Counted from the first letter of the stretch, positions 31,158-40,054 are shown. The stretch: DNA of 40,289 nt from a bacterium (GCA_021781555.1 JAJXWQ010000031.1:1-40289); one strand, 5' to 3'. Numbers and translations are program-made. Notes: a model not told the origin generated them from the sequence alone.

Positions 31158-32405
31158 ATGTCCGCTGGAACGTTGAAAAAGTTCATCCGCGTGGGGTTTG
31201 CGGCCCTGCTTGCCCCGAACCTTGCCAGCTGCGCGCTGCAGGCCATCGCGCCGCAGACCGGGTCGGTGGCCCACGAAGACGTGATCTCGAACGCATTCGG
31301 CCTGCTCTCCGACACGCTGGTCGGCGCGACGGGCAGCGGAGATCTGGCGTCGATCCAGGCGTCCCCCAGTTTTCACGTCCAGGATGTCCTTTCGGGCAAC
31401 ATCTATCACGGCACGTTCGTGATCGCAGCCGGCTGGGACTATACTCGGGCTTTCGTGGGGGGCCTGTCGTGCGCGGCCTGTCACGGTGGCGACAGTCCGA
31501 CAGAGGTCAGTCCAAACCTCCGGGCTCCGAACTGCTTCGCCTGCCATGGCGGCGGCCCGGATGGCGGGCCCTTCCACCCGCCGGGCTGGATGGATCCCGA
31601 CAGCATCTTCTTTCACGGAGAACTGGTCAGAGAGGCCGGCTACGACTACACGGCCGCGATCGCCCTTCCCGGCTCGCTGACCTGCGCCGCCTGCCACGCG
31701 GGGCTCGACCCCCAGCAGGTCAGTCCGAATACCCGAGCCCCGAGCTGTTTCCAGTGCCACGGTGGCGGGCCGGACGGAGGCGCCGGACATCCGACCGGCT
31801 GGATGGAGATGACCAGCCCCTACTTCCACGGCAAGGCCGTGAACCTGGCCGGGTTCGACGGTACGGCCGGCAACATGCGGTGCAGTGCTTGCCACGCTGG
31901 CTACAGCCTGCACGACGTCAACACGAACTCGCGCGCCCCGAGCTGCTATGCCTGCCATGGCGGCGGCCCCAGCGGCCAGCCCGCGCACCCTGTGGGCTGG
32001 GACAACCCCTTCAGCCCTCTCTTCCACGGAGGGTTCGTCGCTGCGGCCGGTGGTGATTTCACCAAGGCCGTCGCTTTGCCGGGCTCGCTGACCTGCAACG
32101 TTTGCCATGCGGGGTTCAGCCCCAAGCAGACGAGTCCGGTGTCGACCGCCCCGAGCTGCTACTCCTGCCATGCCGGTGGGCCCGGCGAGGGACCTGCCCA
32201 TCCGGCCGGGTGGCTCGATCCCAGCAGCCCGCAGTTCCACGGCACGGTGGTCCAGGCCGCTGGCTGCGACTTCAGCAAGGCGGTCGCCTCGCCCGGAACT
32301 CTCACCTGCGACTCGTGCCATGCGGCGACCACGGCGGATCCCAGTCCCAACAAGCTCGCGCCGCAGTGTTCCTCCTGCCACAACCCGCCCCCTTGCACAC
32401 CCTAG
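31158..32405 (+). CDS. Modular multiheme c-type lipoprotein (10 CxxCH)
   Basis: A 415-residue lipoprotein with GGAGAG before its ATG and lipobox NLASC (Cys ~25). It carries ten CxxCH heme sites (CAACH, CFACH, CAACH, CFQCH, CSACH, CYACH, CNVCH, CYSCH, CDSCH, CSSCH). These sit in about five copies of a ~70-residue diheme module: FHG...AG-DYTKA...LTCxxCHAG-SPxQxSPNxRAP, then CxxCHGGGPDGGxxHPxGW. Extra conserved His residues (FHG and HPxGW) may be the second axial ligands. The last module is cut short. Ten covalently bound hemes on an anchored protein suggest electron transfer at the cell surface. The next gene carries the same module, so the two probably work together. Confidence 0.88.
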   Translation: MSAGTLKKFIRVGFAALLAPNLASCALQAIAPQTGSVAHEDVISNAFGLLSDTLVGATGSGDLASIQASPSFHVQDVLSGNIYHGTFVIAAGWDYTRAFVGGLSCAACHGGDSPTEVSPNLRAPNCFACHGGGPDGGPFHPPGWMDPDSIFFHGELVREAGYDYTAAIALPGSLTCAACHAGLDPQQVSPNTRAPSCFQCHGGGPDGGAGHPTGWMEMTSPYFHGKAVNLAGFDGTAGNMRCSACHAGYSLHDVNTNSRAPSCYACHGGGPSGQPAHPVGWDNPFSPLFHGGFVAAAGGDFTKAVALPGSLTCNVCHAGFSPKQTSPVSTAPSCYSCHAGGPGEGPAHPAGWLDPSSPQFHGTVVQAAGCDFSKAVASPGTLTCDSCHAATTADPSPNKLAPQCSSCHNPPPCTP

Positions 32406-32417
32406 GAGCTCGTCTCG

Positions 32418-34019
32418 ATGCGTTCCTCGAAACTAGCCTGGCTCTGGCGCTCGCTGGCCATCGCCACCCCTGGACTGATCGTGGCTGGCCTCGCCAGCTG
32501 CCAACGCCCCTCGGATCTGGCGGCCTATTCCATCCATCCGCCGTCGTGGATGAACCCCGCCAGCTCCGGCTTCCATGGCACCGTCGTCGCCCAGTCCGGT
32601 TACGACTATTCCAAGGCCAAGTTCGAGGGGGTGACCTGCTCCACGTGCCACGCGGGCAAGAGTCCGACCCAGGTGAGCCCCCTGAAGGCGGCCCCCAATT
32701 GCTTCTCCTGCCACGGGGGAGGTCCGGACGGGTCTGCGGGACACCCGGTCTGGTGGGCCGATCCAACCCACCTCGGATATCACGGGGCGGCGGTCATCGC
32801 TGCGGGTTACGACTACACGCGAGCCATTCCGCCCGGCAACGCCCTGACCTGTTCCGATTGCCACGCGGGCGTGAGCCCGGCGCAGCCGAGCGTCAATCCG
32901 AACGCTCCCAACTGCTTCACCTGCCACGGAGGCGGGCCTGACGGATCCGCCGGACACCCGCCTGGCTGGGCGGTCCCGACGGCGCCGGTATTCCATGGCG
33001 CATTCGTCGTCGAGGCCGGCTGGGACTACACCAAGGCCGTGCCGCCCGGGAGCCTGATCACGTGCTCGGGCTGCCACGGGGGGATGAGTCCGACCGAGCC
33101 GGGCCTCAACTCGCGCGCCCCGAACTGCTTTGCCTGCCACATCGGCGGGCCGGATGGCGGGGCCGGTCACCCGCCGGGCTGGGTGACGATACCGGACTAC
33201 GGCGAGATCGCGAGCCCCATTCCAACGCCCAGTGCTCCGGTCATCTCGGCTTACCGCCTGATCGCGCCGACCCAGGTGTACGTGGGCGACACCGTCGTGC
33301 TCAAGGTGGAGAAGATCATGTCCGACGGTTCGACGGAGTCGCTGCCAGGGACAGCCGAGGTCGACTTCGTCGGCCCCCAGACCGTGGCCGCGACTGACAA
33401 CGACACCCTACCCCCGGCCAACGCCGCCACCCTCCTGGCCACGGACTCGACGCCGACCGGTTTCTTCGTCGTGAACCCGGTGCGTTACGATCACAGTGCC
33501 GACCTCAAGCACAAGCTGTTCACCAACGGCCTGGTCACGGGCAATGGCAGCGTCACGGTCAGCGCGGCGATCTCGGGCCTGGGGCTCCAGGACGGGGTAT
33601 CGTCCCCGCTCACCATCTCGATCGGTCCGTTGCCCCCCGGCAACACCGCCAACGGCCAGGCGCAGTACGCCGCCAACTGCGCCCAGTGCCACGGCACGAC
33701 CGGCCAGGGCTGCACGATACAGTCGATCTTCGACAACTCTCCGGCCATCACCGATGTCGGGGTGCCCGGTCTCGATGCCACGAGCCCGGGAGGATCCCCC
33801 AACCTGGCTGCCGATCCCGGGTGGAACGCGGCGCTGCTGGCGTTTGCCTCCCGTGCGGACGTGGATAACAGCGGGATCATCCTCAACTTGCCGATGCCGA
33901 ACTGGCTCAGCATGCCGGCGGCCGACGGGCACTACCTGACCATGCAGGACTTCGCCGACATCTATGCCTGGCTGCTCACGCAGACGACCGGTGTCGGCGG
34001 CTGTCCCATTCCGCAATGA
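32418..34019 (+). CDS. Multiheme lipoprotein with three diheme modules and a C-terminal cytochrome domain
   Basis: A 533-residue lipoprotein (lipobox GLASC, Cys 28), 12 bp after the previous gene. Three ~70-residue modules at ~40-255 have CSTCH/CFSCH, CSDCH/CFTCH and CSGCH/CFACH with GGGPDGSAGHPxGW (the last one is CHIGGPDGG). A beta-rich middle follows (~270-395; ISAYRLIAPTQVYVGDTVVL; VSAAISGLGLQDGVSSPLTI). The end is a class I cytochrome c-like domain with NCAQCHGTTGQGC at ~422 and MQDFADIYAWLLTQ, for seven hemes. The middle could be an Ig-like spacer holding the terminal heme away from the array. It seems a longer homologue of the previous gene with a different end. Confidence 0.88.
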   Translation: MRSSKLAWLWRSLAIATPGLIVAGLASCQRPSDLAAYSIHPPSWMNPASSGFHGTVVAQSGYDYSKAKFEGVTCSTCHAGKSPTQVSPLKAAPNCFSCHGGGPDGSAGHPVWWADPTHLGYHGAAVIAAGYDYTRAIPPGNALTCSDCHAGVSPAQPSVNPNAPNCFTCHGGGPDGSAGHPPGWAVPTAPVFHGAFVVEAGWDYTKAVPPGSLITCSGCHGGMSPTEPGLNSRAPNCFACHIGGPDGGAGHPPGWVTIPDYGEIASPIPTPSAPVISAYRLIAPTQVYVGDTVVLKVEKIMSDGSTESLPGTAEVDFVGPQTVAATDNDTLPPANAATLLATDSTPTGFFVVNPVRYDHSADLKHKLFTNGLVTGNGSVTVSAAISGLGLQDGVSSPLTISIGPLPPGNTANGQAQYAANCAQCHGTTGQGCTIQSIFDNSPAITDVGVPGLDATSPGGSPNLAADPGWNAALLAFASRADVDNSGIILNLPMPNWLSMPAADGHYLTMQDFADIYAWLLTQTTGVGGCPIPQ

Positions 34020-34030
34020 AGCCGAGGAAA

Positions 34031-34066
34031 AGGATGGCTGCGCCAGGTTCCTGGCGCGGCCATCCT
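34031..34066 (-). terminator. Long near-perfect hairpin between converging cytochrome genes
   Basis: AGGATGGC (34031-34038) and GCGCCAGG (34040-34047) pair with CCTGGCGC (34050-34057) and GCCATCCT (34059-34066), around a TT turn and one T-G wobble: a stem of about 17 bp. On the minus strand the stem is followed by TTTTCCTC, so it serves the gene at 34065, whose stop codon it overlaps. It can also end the plus-strand transcript. Confidence 0.75.
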
Positions 34067-34427
34067 ACTCGAGCGACTGGAGATAGGCGGCGATATCGGC
34101 GCGATCCTGCTGCGACAGGCTGCTCAAGGAGCTCATCATGGAAACCGTCGAGATCGCGTTGTTGATGTCCGGGAGCGTCTTCTTGACGATGTTGGGGCCG
34201 ATCTTCCCTTGCGCCGATTTTCCGTGGCAGACCGCGCAGTGGGCCGCGTACAGGGGCTGGCCGTTTTGGGCCGAAGCCAGATCCTGGACGGCCTGGGTCG
34301 TCATCGTGACGGCGGGCCGCGTTGGCTGGCGCGTCGGCCGCGCTCCCGCCGCTGGCGAGGAGGCGAGCTGATACCCCGTGGCCAGCGCCAGGACGCTGGC
34401 TCCGGCGGCGATCTGGAATCTGGACAT
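34065..34427 (-). CDS. Small monoheme cytochrome c
   Basis: A 120-residue protein with GGAGGT before its ATG at 34427. It has an N-terminal signal or anchor (ASVLALATGYQLASSPA), a Pro/Thr linker, then a class I cytochrome c domain: QPLYAAHCAVCHGKSAQGKI with heme site CAVCH, and a C-terminal helix SQQDRADIAAYLQSL. The Met in STVSMMSSLSS is the likely sixth ligand. It is a candidate soluble or anchored electron carrier for the two multiheme proteins that converge on it. No lipobox is apparent, unlike its neighbours. Confidence 0.88.
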   Translation of the reverse strand: MSRFQIAAGASVLALATGYQLASSPAAGARPTRQPTRPAVTMTTQAVQDLASAQNGQPLYAAHCAVCHGKSAQGKIGPNIVKKTLPDINNAISTVSMMSSLSSLSQQDRADIAAYLQSLE

Positions 34428-34480
34428 CGGTGCGGACCTCCCAAACTCCGGTGGCAGGGCCCGTTGCCCCGCTTGGCAGC

Positions 34481-34505
34481 TGCCCTTCCCGGCACCGGGA
34501 AGGCA
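34481..34505 (-). promoter_or_regulatory. Hairpin upstream of the cytochrome c gene
   Basis: TTCCCGG and CCGGGAA around CA, extended by TGCC/GGCA with one bulged base. It lies 54-78 bp upstream of the minus-strand ATG. It may be a leader structure or the terminator of something read from the right. The rest of 34430-34687 shows no convincing gene on either strand. Confidence 0.35.
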
Positions 34506-34687
34506 GGATAGCCCCCGGGATCGATCTTAACGACGAGGTACCGCCTGTCACAGCCTCGCTGCACGACAGCGATCGTCACGACCGACAAGGGAAGCGGGCA
34601 GGCAAGATCCGTGGTGCGGTCGGGGGGGCAAAGGGGCCGACGGAGCCTCGAGCCCAAAGCGTACGTCGCTGCTTCGGGTAAATGGAG

Positions 34688-34796
34688 CTTAGAGTGCTCC
34701 CGGCTTGAATGGATCGAGCCCGATGAGTCAAACGGGGCCCGGTTGCGCAGCGAAGCGACCGCGCAGAGGGCCCCGTTCAAACTGCAAAAGGTCTAG
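34688..34796 (-). repeat. Interspersed palindromic repeat, copy R7 (most complete)
   Basis: CTTAGAGTGCTCCCGGCTTG, then ATGGATCGAGCCCGATGAG, the hairpin arms CAAACGGGGCCCGG and CCCCGTTCAAACTGCAAAAG, ending GTCTAG. Both ends carry CTAGA/CTTAGAG-like termini in inverted orientation. The AGGAGG ribosome site of the downstream kelch gene (34795-34800) overlaps the last bases of the element. Confidence 0.9.
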
Positions 34797-34808
34797 GAGG
34801 GTCTCCAC

Positions 34809-36698
34809 CTGGCCGTTCGTCTGGCTTGGCCCTGGGCCGTCGTTCTGGCGCTGATCGGTGCGGTCGGATGTGCCCGCAGCGCACCTTCGGCCTGGTCAGC
34901 GAGGACCCCGGCGATGGCGGCCGGTCGACCCGGCGTCGAGCTGGTGCTGCCCGCGCAGAAGGCGCCGGGAGCGCCCCTGGGCGTCTCGCGGGCCGTGCAG
35001 GCTGTCGTCGCAGTCCCGCAGACCTACGCGGTCTCGTTCGCCGCGGCCGATCTGCCCACGCCGATCCTCGCGACGGTATCGGCGGGTTCCTCGTCCCAGA
35101 CGCTCGCGATCCCGGACGTGCCCGCGGGGGTCAATCGGGTGATCACGGTCCAGGGCGAGGACGCCACGGGCAACCCCGTTGCCGGCGCGGCCTGGATGGC
35201 GGTGGCATCCTTCGTCCAGCCCACCACCCAGGTCGATCTCGACGCCGGATCGACCGCCGTCGGGAGGGCCTTCGCCCGCTGGCTGCAAACGGGCGAGGAT
35301 CAGCTGGCGGAGACCGCGAGTCCAAGCGTGGTCGCACGGAGTCTCGACGCGATCATGAGCGCCAATCGCTTGCCGCACTACAGTTTCGTCGACGCGGCCT
35401 CGTGGGCAGATGCCGTGGCGAAGTCGGCGGGGAACATGGACGTCGGCACGGCGTTCATGACGCAACCCGCCGAGGTCGACGTCACGCTGCAGGGCGTGCC
35501 GGACGACGCCCCTGCCACGCTCTGGGTCGACGATCCGGCCTCTCCGGTACAAACGGGGCTGGCGCCCGCAACGAGTGAAACCGAGACCTTCGCCGTAGCT
35601 CCGGTGACGCCCGGATCGTGGACGGCCTGGGCATCGGTGCCCGGCCTGGGGCTTGCCAGCGCCAGCGTGACGGTCTCGGCCGGTGGCTCGGCATCCGTGA
35701 CGATCGCCTTCCCGGGCTGGACACCGGGGCCAGCGCTGCCCGTGCCGACAGGAAACGCGGCCGTGGCCACCGATGGCCGTTATCTCTACGTGGTGGGCGG
35801 GGTGCTCGAAGGTGGGGCCGAGACGGCCTCGTGCTGGAAGCTCGATACCCAGGCGTCGTCGCCCGCGTGGACCGCCCTACCTGCGCTGCCGCCCCAGGCC
35901 GAGGCTCGGGAAGGTGCTGCTGCCGCCGTCCTTGGCAGCACGCTCTATGTGGTCGGCGGGACCGGCGGCGGTATGGATTACGACGATGCCTGGAGTCTCG
36001 ATCTCACGTCAAGCTCTGCATCCTGGGCGCCCCTGAACGGGGCGAGCGCACCGAATTTGGATTTCCAGGCCCACCCCACCGTCCCGATGGCAGCGATCGC
36101 TTCGGGAAGCGATCTGCTCGCCCTGTGGACCTTCTTCGACGATATTCCGGCTCCCCCCTTTGCCGCGAGCCATTTCGCAAGTTTTGACCCCGGAACGGGC
36201 TTCTGGACTTACGATCCCGCGACCCTGCCAGCCATGCGCACCCCCCGGAAGCGGGCCGGCGTGGCCGTTTTCGACGGCGCGCTCGTGGTCGCCGGGGGCG
36301 ATCGCGAGGCGGTCGAACAGGGGGTCGCCGGGCCCGGCACCACGCTCCCGGCGGTTGCCACCGTCGAGGCGCTCACCGGGGGAAGGTGGACCGCCTGGCC
36401 CGATCTTCCTGCCGGGCGATCGGAGCTGGCCTTGGCCCAGGCGGGGAACTCCCTTTACGCCGCCGGCGGAGTGACGGCTGACGAGGTGCCCGTGACGGAC
36501 GTCTACCGCTACGATCCGTCCCTCGGCGAGTGGCTGCCGGCGCCCCCGCTGGGCACGGCGCGGTCGTCTTTCGGCTTGCTGTACGTCGGGGGGCGCCTCT
36601 GGGCGATCGGGGGTTCACCGGCCCACCAGTTCAATCAGACGGCCTACGGCTCGGCCCTGGCGCTCGCGTCGGTTGAAACCTTGCAGGTGTCGCCGTGA
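34809..36698 (+). CDS. Kelch-repeat lipoprotein, probable CTG start
   Basis: 629 residues if translation starts at CTG 34809, 8 nt after AGGAGG (34795-34800). No ATG, GTG or TTG in frame lies between that site and the lipobox. This start gives MAVRLAWPWAVVLALIGAVG followed by Cys21, a fine lipoprotein signal; ATG 34914 would discard it. Residues ~60-290 have beta-sandwich and helical parts (FAVAPVTPGSWTAWASVPGL). From ~300 on there are kelch blades with GG turns (DGRYLYVVGGVLEGG, GSTLYVVGGTGGGMD, DGALVVAGGDREA, NSLYAAGGVTADE, GGRLWAIGGSP). A beta propeller exposed on the envelope is expected, with roles in sugar or protein binding. It starts a four-gene lipoprotein run. Confidence 0.8.
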   Translation: MAVRLAWPWAVVLALIGAVGCARSAPSAWSARTPAMAAGRPGVELVLPAQKAPGAPLGVSRAVQAVVAVPQTYAVSFAAADLPTPILATVSAGSSSQTLAIPDVPAGVNRVITVQGEDATGNPVAGAAWMAVASFVQPTTQVDLDAGSTAVGRAFARWLQTGEDQLAETASPSVVARSLDAIMSANRLPHYSFVDAASWADAVAKSAGNMDVGTAFMTQPAEVDVTLQGVPDDAPATLWVDDPASPVQTGLAPATSETETFAVAPVTPGSWTAWASVPGLGLASASVTVSAGGSASVTIAFPGWTPGPALPVPTGNAAVATDGRYLYVVGGVLEGGAETASCWKLDTQASSPAWTALPALPPQAEAREGAAAAVLGSTLYVVGGTGGGMDYDDAWSLDLTSSSASWAPLNGASAPNLDFQAHPTVPMAAIASGSDLLALWTFFDDIPAPPFAASHFASFDPGTGFWTYDPATLPAMRTPRKRAGVAVFDGALVVAGGDREAVEQGVAGPGTTLPAVATVEALTGGRWTAWPDLPAGRSELALAQAGNSLYAAGGVTADEVPVTDVYRYDPSLGEWLPAPPLGTARSSFGLLYVGGRLWAIGGSPAHQFNQTAYGSALALASVETLQVSP

Positions 36699-36708
36699 AG
36701 GCGTCCGG

Positions 36709-36999
36709 ATGAAGGCGATGGCGGTCCTCGGACTGGCGGTCGGCCTGGTTTCCGGGTGTCCGGACCATGTGACCCGCAGCGCGGCAGCGGGCTCGGTCGC
36801 CAGTCAGGGTACCAGCACCGAGCCTGGCTCTTTGCGACCTACCACCGGTCCCACGTCTCTGGCCAGCCCGGGCTGCTCGCCGAGCGCGGCGCCGTCATCC
36901 ACCCCTGGTTCCGCGCTCGCGGGTTCGCTCCAGGTCACCCTCGACGGGTCGATCCTTCCCACCCCGGCAGGCGCTGCGGGGCCGGAGGCCACGCCATGA
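36709..36999 (+). CDS. Small Ser/Pro/Thr-rich lipoprotein
   Basis: A 96-residue protein. ATG 36709 leads to a signal with lipobox GLVSGC (Cys ~17), then a low-complexity Ser/Pro/Thr/Gly stretch and a short strand-like end (GSLQVTLDGSILPTPAGA). Its stop (36997-36999) overlaps the start of the next gene (36996) as ATGA, so the two are coupled. No ribosome site is obvious. It could be the remnant of a larger protein. Confidence 0.6.
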   Translation: MKAMAVLGLAVGLVSGCPDHVTRSAAAGSVASQGTSTEPGSLRPTTGPTSLASPGCSPSAAPSSTPGSALAGSLQVTLDGSILPTPAGAAGPEATP

Positions 37000-38537
37000 T
37001 GCGGCCGTGCAGCCAGCGGATTCGCCGCCGGGGGGCGAAAGACCGAGCCGGCCGCTCGGGATCGGCTCTCGGGATCATGGTCTTCGGGATCCTGGCGCTG
37101 GCTGGCTGCACGGGCGGCGTCGGGGCGTCCGGGACGGCGGCATCCGCGGGCGTTGCGGGAGGTCGCCTGGATGTCCACATCGAGGCCGCGCCCGCCGTCC
37201 AGGCCCTCCAGGCGGCGATCGCCGACGTCAAGTTCGCCATCAGCGGGCTCGACATCCCGGCCGGGACTCCTGTCGTGGACGTACCCCGGGCGGCCTTCCA
37301 GTCGGGAGCTGCCGTGGCCCACTGGGATGACCTCCTGCCCGGTCCGGTGGAGCTCCAGGCGCAGGTCTTCGACTCCGCGGGCGATGTGCTCGCCCAGGCC
37401 TCGGGAAGCGCGACGATCGTCGCCGGCCAGACGGCCCAGCTGGCGCTTTCGGTCGTTCCGGAGGCAGGCTCGCTGCAGATCTCGGCGGATCTGACGGCCT
37501 TCGCCCAGCCCGCCAGCTTGAGCCTGTCCTTCGGGGGCGTGCCGCCCCATTCCTGGCAGGAGCAGTCGCCGCTGGCGATCGCGCAGATCGACCCCTCGGC
37601 CGTCCTCCTTGACGGGACGCTGTTCCTGGTGGGCGGGGACTTCAACTACGAGTTCGAGCGCTATGATTCCGGCGCGCAGACCTGGTCGGCCGAGCTCTAC
37701 CCCGAGGATTCCACCACCGAGACGCTGCTCGGCCAGGCGGGGGTGCTGGGCGACCGGATCGTGGTCGTCGGTCGGGATCTCGAGGCCCTCGGGATGCCAG
37801 AGGACGCCTCGCCGGTCTTTCTCGACCCCTTTGCCCAGCCGGCGATCCTCGAGGAGCCGGCGCCGGCTGCGAACCTCAACCTCGCGGATTTGCAGTCGCC
37901 TCGCACCGCAGTCGGTGTGGCCTCCGATGGCCAGACCCTGTACATGGTGGGCGGGACCAGCAAGCGCAACGTGAAGGGCAGTAGCGCCTACGTGTACGTC
38001 ACCTTGGGGTTGCTCGAGACGCTGTCGGACTCCACCATGCAGTGGGAAGTCAAGGATCCGATGCCGACCCCCCGAGCCAGCCTCGGTGCGGCTCTGCTCG
38101 GGGGCAAGCTGTATGCGGCCGGGGGATTCCAGTGGACCGGCACCGCGGCGACCGATCCGGTCCTGAACCAGCCCGGAGTCACGGCTGCCAGCGCGCAGAT
38201 GACCCCGACCGGCGCGTTCGAGGCCTACGATCCTGCGACCGATGCCTGGACCCAGCTTCCGGCCATGCCGACCGCACGCTACGGACTCTCGCTCGTCGCG
38301 GCTGGCGGTCGCCTCTATGCGATCGGGGGCACCGATGCCAGCTCGTCCGCGCTTGCCACGGTGGAGTCCTACGATCCAGCCAGCGGGACCTGGCGTACGG
38401 AGCCCTCGCTGCCGGTGGCCCGCTCGCTGGCCGGGGCGGTCGCCCTCGGCGATCAGATCCTCGTGGCGGGTGGCGTAGGAGCGGATGGCCGGGCCTTGCG
38501 ATCGGTCGAGGTGTACAACACGGAGCCGCTGCCGTGA
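36996..38537 (+). CDS. Kelch-repeat lipoprotein
   Basis: A 513-residue lipoprotein with a basic N-terminus (RIRRRGAKDRAGR) and lipobox ALAGC. Residues ~50-175 form a beta-sandwich-like domain (GGRLDVHIEAAPAVQALQAA, GPVELQAQVFDSAGDVLAQA). After that come kelch blades with YMVGGTSK, GKLYAAGGFQWTG, GGRLYAIGGTDASS and DQILVAGGVGADG. The layout equals that of the kelch lipoprotein at 34809, so the two are probably paralogues. Its GTGA end overlaps the protease start at 38534. Confidence 0.85.
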   Translation: MMRPCSQRIRRRGAKDRAGRSGSALGIMVFGILALAGCTGGVGASGTAASAGVAGGRLDVHIEAAPAVQALQAAIADVKFAISGLDIPAGTPVVDVPRAAFQSGAAVAHWDDLLPGPVELQAQVFDSAGDVLAQASGSATIVAGQTAQLALSVVPEAGSLQISADLTAFAQPASLSLSFGGVPPHSWQEQSPLAIAQIDPSAVLLDGTLFLVGGDFNYEFERYDSGAQTWSAELYPEDSTTETLLGQAGVLGDRIVVVGRDLEALGMPEDASPVFLDPFAQPAILEEPAPAANLNLADLQSPRTAVGVASDGQTLYMVGGTSKRNVKGSSAYVYVTLGLLETLSDSTMQWEVKDPMPTPRASLGAALLGGKLYAAGGFQWTGTAATDPVLNQPGVTAASAQMTPTGAFEAYDPATDAWTQLPAMPTARYGLSLVAAGGRLYAIGGTDASSSALATVESYDPASGTWRTEPSLPVARSLAGAVALGDQILVAGGVGADGRALRSVEVYNTEPLP

Positions 38538-40054
38538 GGACTCGCGGGGAGCGCTCTCGAGAGCCGGGCGGCGCCCGTTTTTTTGACCGGGCGACGATCG
38601 CGGCTTTCCGGCCACGAACCATCGCAGGCAGCGGGGCCGTCACCGCCTTGCTGGCCACCTTGCTGTATGGTTGCGCCGTGGCGCGGCCGGGCCTCCCGGT
38701 CCCGGTGGCTGGCTACTCGGCCGGGTCCCCGTCGGCCCTGGCTGGCAGCGCGACCGGATCCTCGGCTGCCGGCTCCCCGCTCTTCGCCGATCGCCCACCC
38801 GTCACGCTCGGCACGACGTCCGGGGTCGCCCACGCCATCATCGTCGAACTCGACGGTACCGCCAGTCCACCGGTGGATCTCGGGCCCTACGGCAGTGCGA
38901 CGGTGCTGGGCGAGGTCGACTTTTCACATCGCTACGTGCTCCTGGGACTCAACGACGCGACGGCCGATCCCGATGCGGCCGCTCCTGCAGTGGCACGGCT
39001 GGCCGGTGTGCTTTCCGCCCAGCCCGATCGCGTGGTCCACATGCAGTCGGCCCCTCCCACCGACGACCCGCTGCTGACGACCCAGTGGTCGTACGGGCCG
39101 GAGGTCGCGAACGTCTATGGCGAATGGTCCGTGCTCGGTGCCCTCGGAGGCACCACCGTGGCCAGCACGACCGTCGCGGTCCTCGACACGGGCGTCGATC
39201 CCGGTCATCCCGACCTGCAGGTGTTGCCTGGGTTTGACGCTACGAAGCAGCTGACGAGCGGGCAGAACGTGGCGACCGGCTCCTTCGATCCCAGCGCCGA
39301 GGACCACGGTACCGCGGTTGCCGGTGTGATCGGGGCCAGGAAGAACAACGGCATCGGTGCCGCCGGCATCATCCCCGGCGCGGCGATCCTCCCGATCAAG
39401 ATCTCGGGACCCGCCAACACCGCCACCGATTTCGACATCCTGCAGGGCCTGTCGATTGCCGGCTACTACGGTCGCTCGGATTCGCCCTATCCCAACCTCG
39501 TCGATCCTGCCGGCACCAAGGTGCGTGTCGTCAATCTCAGCTTCGGCGGGGGCTTCGGCGTGTCGGCCGCCTATGACGATGCCTTCAAGTTCCTGCACGA
39601 TCGCGGCATCGTGACGACCGTTGCGGCCGGCAACGACGGCGGTCCCGTGGAGATGCCGGCGACGAGCCCGTGGTGCATCGCGGTCTCGGTCACCATGCAG
39701 TACCTCGGCTTCGAGATGCTGACCCCGTACTCGGATCATGGCCCCCAGATCTGGGTGAGCGCTCCGGGCAACTACATCTGGACCACGGCGGAGGGCACCA
39801 ACGGCAATTACACGAACGCCTACCAGCTCTTCAACGGAACCAGCGCGGCGGCTCCCTTCGTGGCCGGGGTCGCGGCGGCGATCGACGCGGTCTATTCGCC
39901 GAACGATGGCAGCGAGGACTCCGGCGCCTGGGCGGATCGCGTGAAGAACCGCCTGGCGCAGACGGCCGATGACCTGGGTGCGCCGGGTTTCGATGACCTG
40001 TACGGCTGGGGCCGGGTCAATGCAGCCAGGGCCGTCACGGGGGCGCTCCCGTAG
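38534..40054 (+). CDS. Subtilisin-like (S8) serine protease lipoprotein
   Basis: 506 residues from GTG 38534, which overlaps the previous stop by GTGA. The N-terminal signal is long and basic and ends in lipobox LLYGC (Cys47). Then come a Ser/Gly linker and a likely inhibitor-type propeptide (~95-165; HRYVLLGLNDATADPDAAAP, VARLAGVLSAQPDRVVHMQS). The catalytic domain has Asp218 (VAVLDTGVDPGHPDL), His258 (EDHGTAVAGVIGARKN), the oxyanion Asn (VAAGNDGGPVEMPA) and Ser437 (FNGTSAAAPFVAGVAAAI). All catalytic residues are intact. A membrane-held secreted protease beside kelch and cytochrome lipoproteins could process surface proteins. Confidence 0.93.
   Translation: MRTRGERSREPGGARFFDRATIAAFRPRTIAGSGAVTALLATLLYGCAVARPGLPVPVAGYSAGSPSALAGSATGSSAAGSPLFADRPPVTLGTTSGVAHAIIVELDGTASPPVDLGPYGSATVLGEVDFSHRYVLLGLNDATADPDAAAPAVARLAGVLSAQPDRVVHMQSAPPTDDPLLTTQWSYGPEVANVYGEWSVLGALGGTTVASTTVAVLDTGVDPGHPDLQVLPGFDATKQLTSGQNVATGSFDPSAEDHGTAVAGVIGARKNNGIGAAGIIPGAAILPIKISGPANTATDFDILQGLSIAGYYGRSDSPYPNLVDPAGTKVRVVNLSFGGGFGVSAAYDDAFKFLHDRGIVTTVAAGNDGGPVEMPATSPWCIAVSVTMQYLGFEMLTPYSDHGPQIWVSAPGNYIWTTAEGTNGNYTNAYQLFNGTSAAAPFVAGVAAAIDAVYSPNDGSEDSGAWADRVKNRLAQTADDLGAPGFDDLYGWGRVNAARAVTGALP

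Noticed and set aside
34301-34780. Overlapping ORFs on both strands between the cytochrome c gene and repeat R7
   Set aside because: They run through the repeat and through the start of the cytochrome gene, lack ribosome sites and have no domain-like content.
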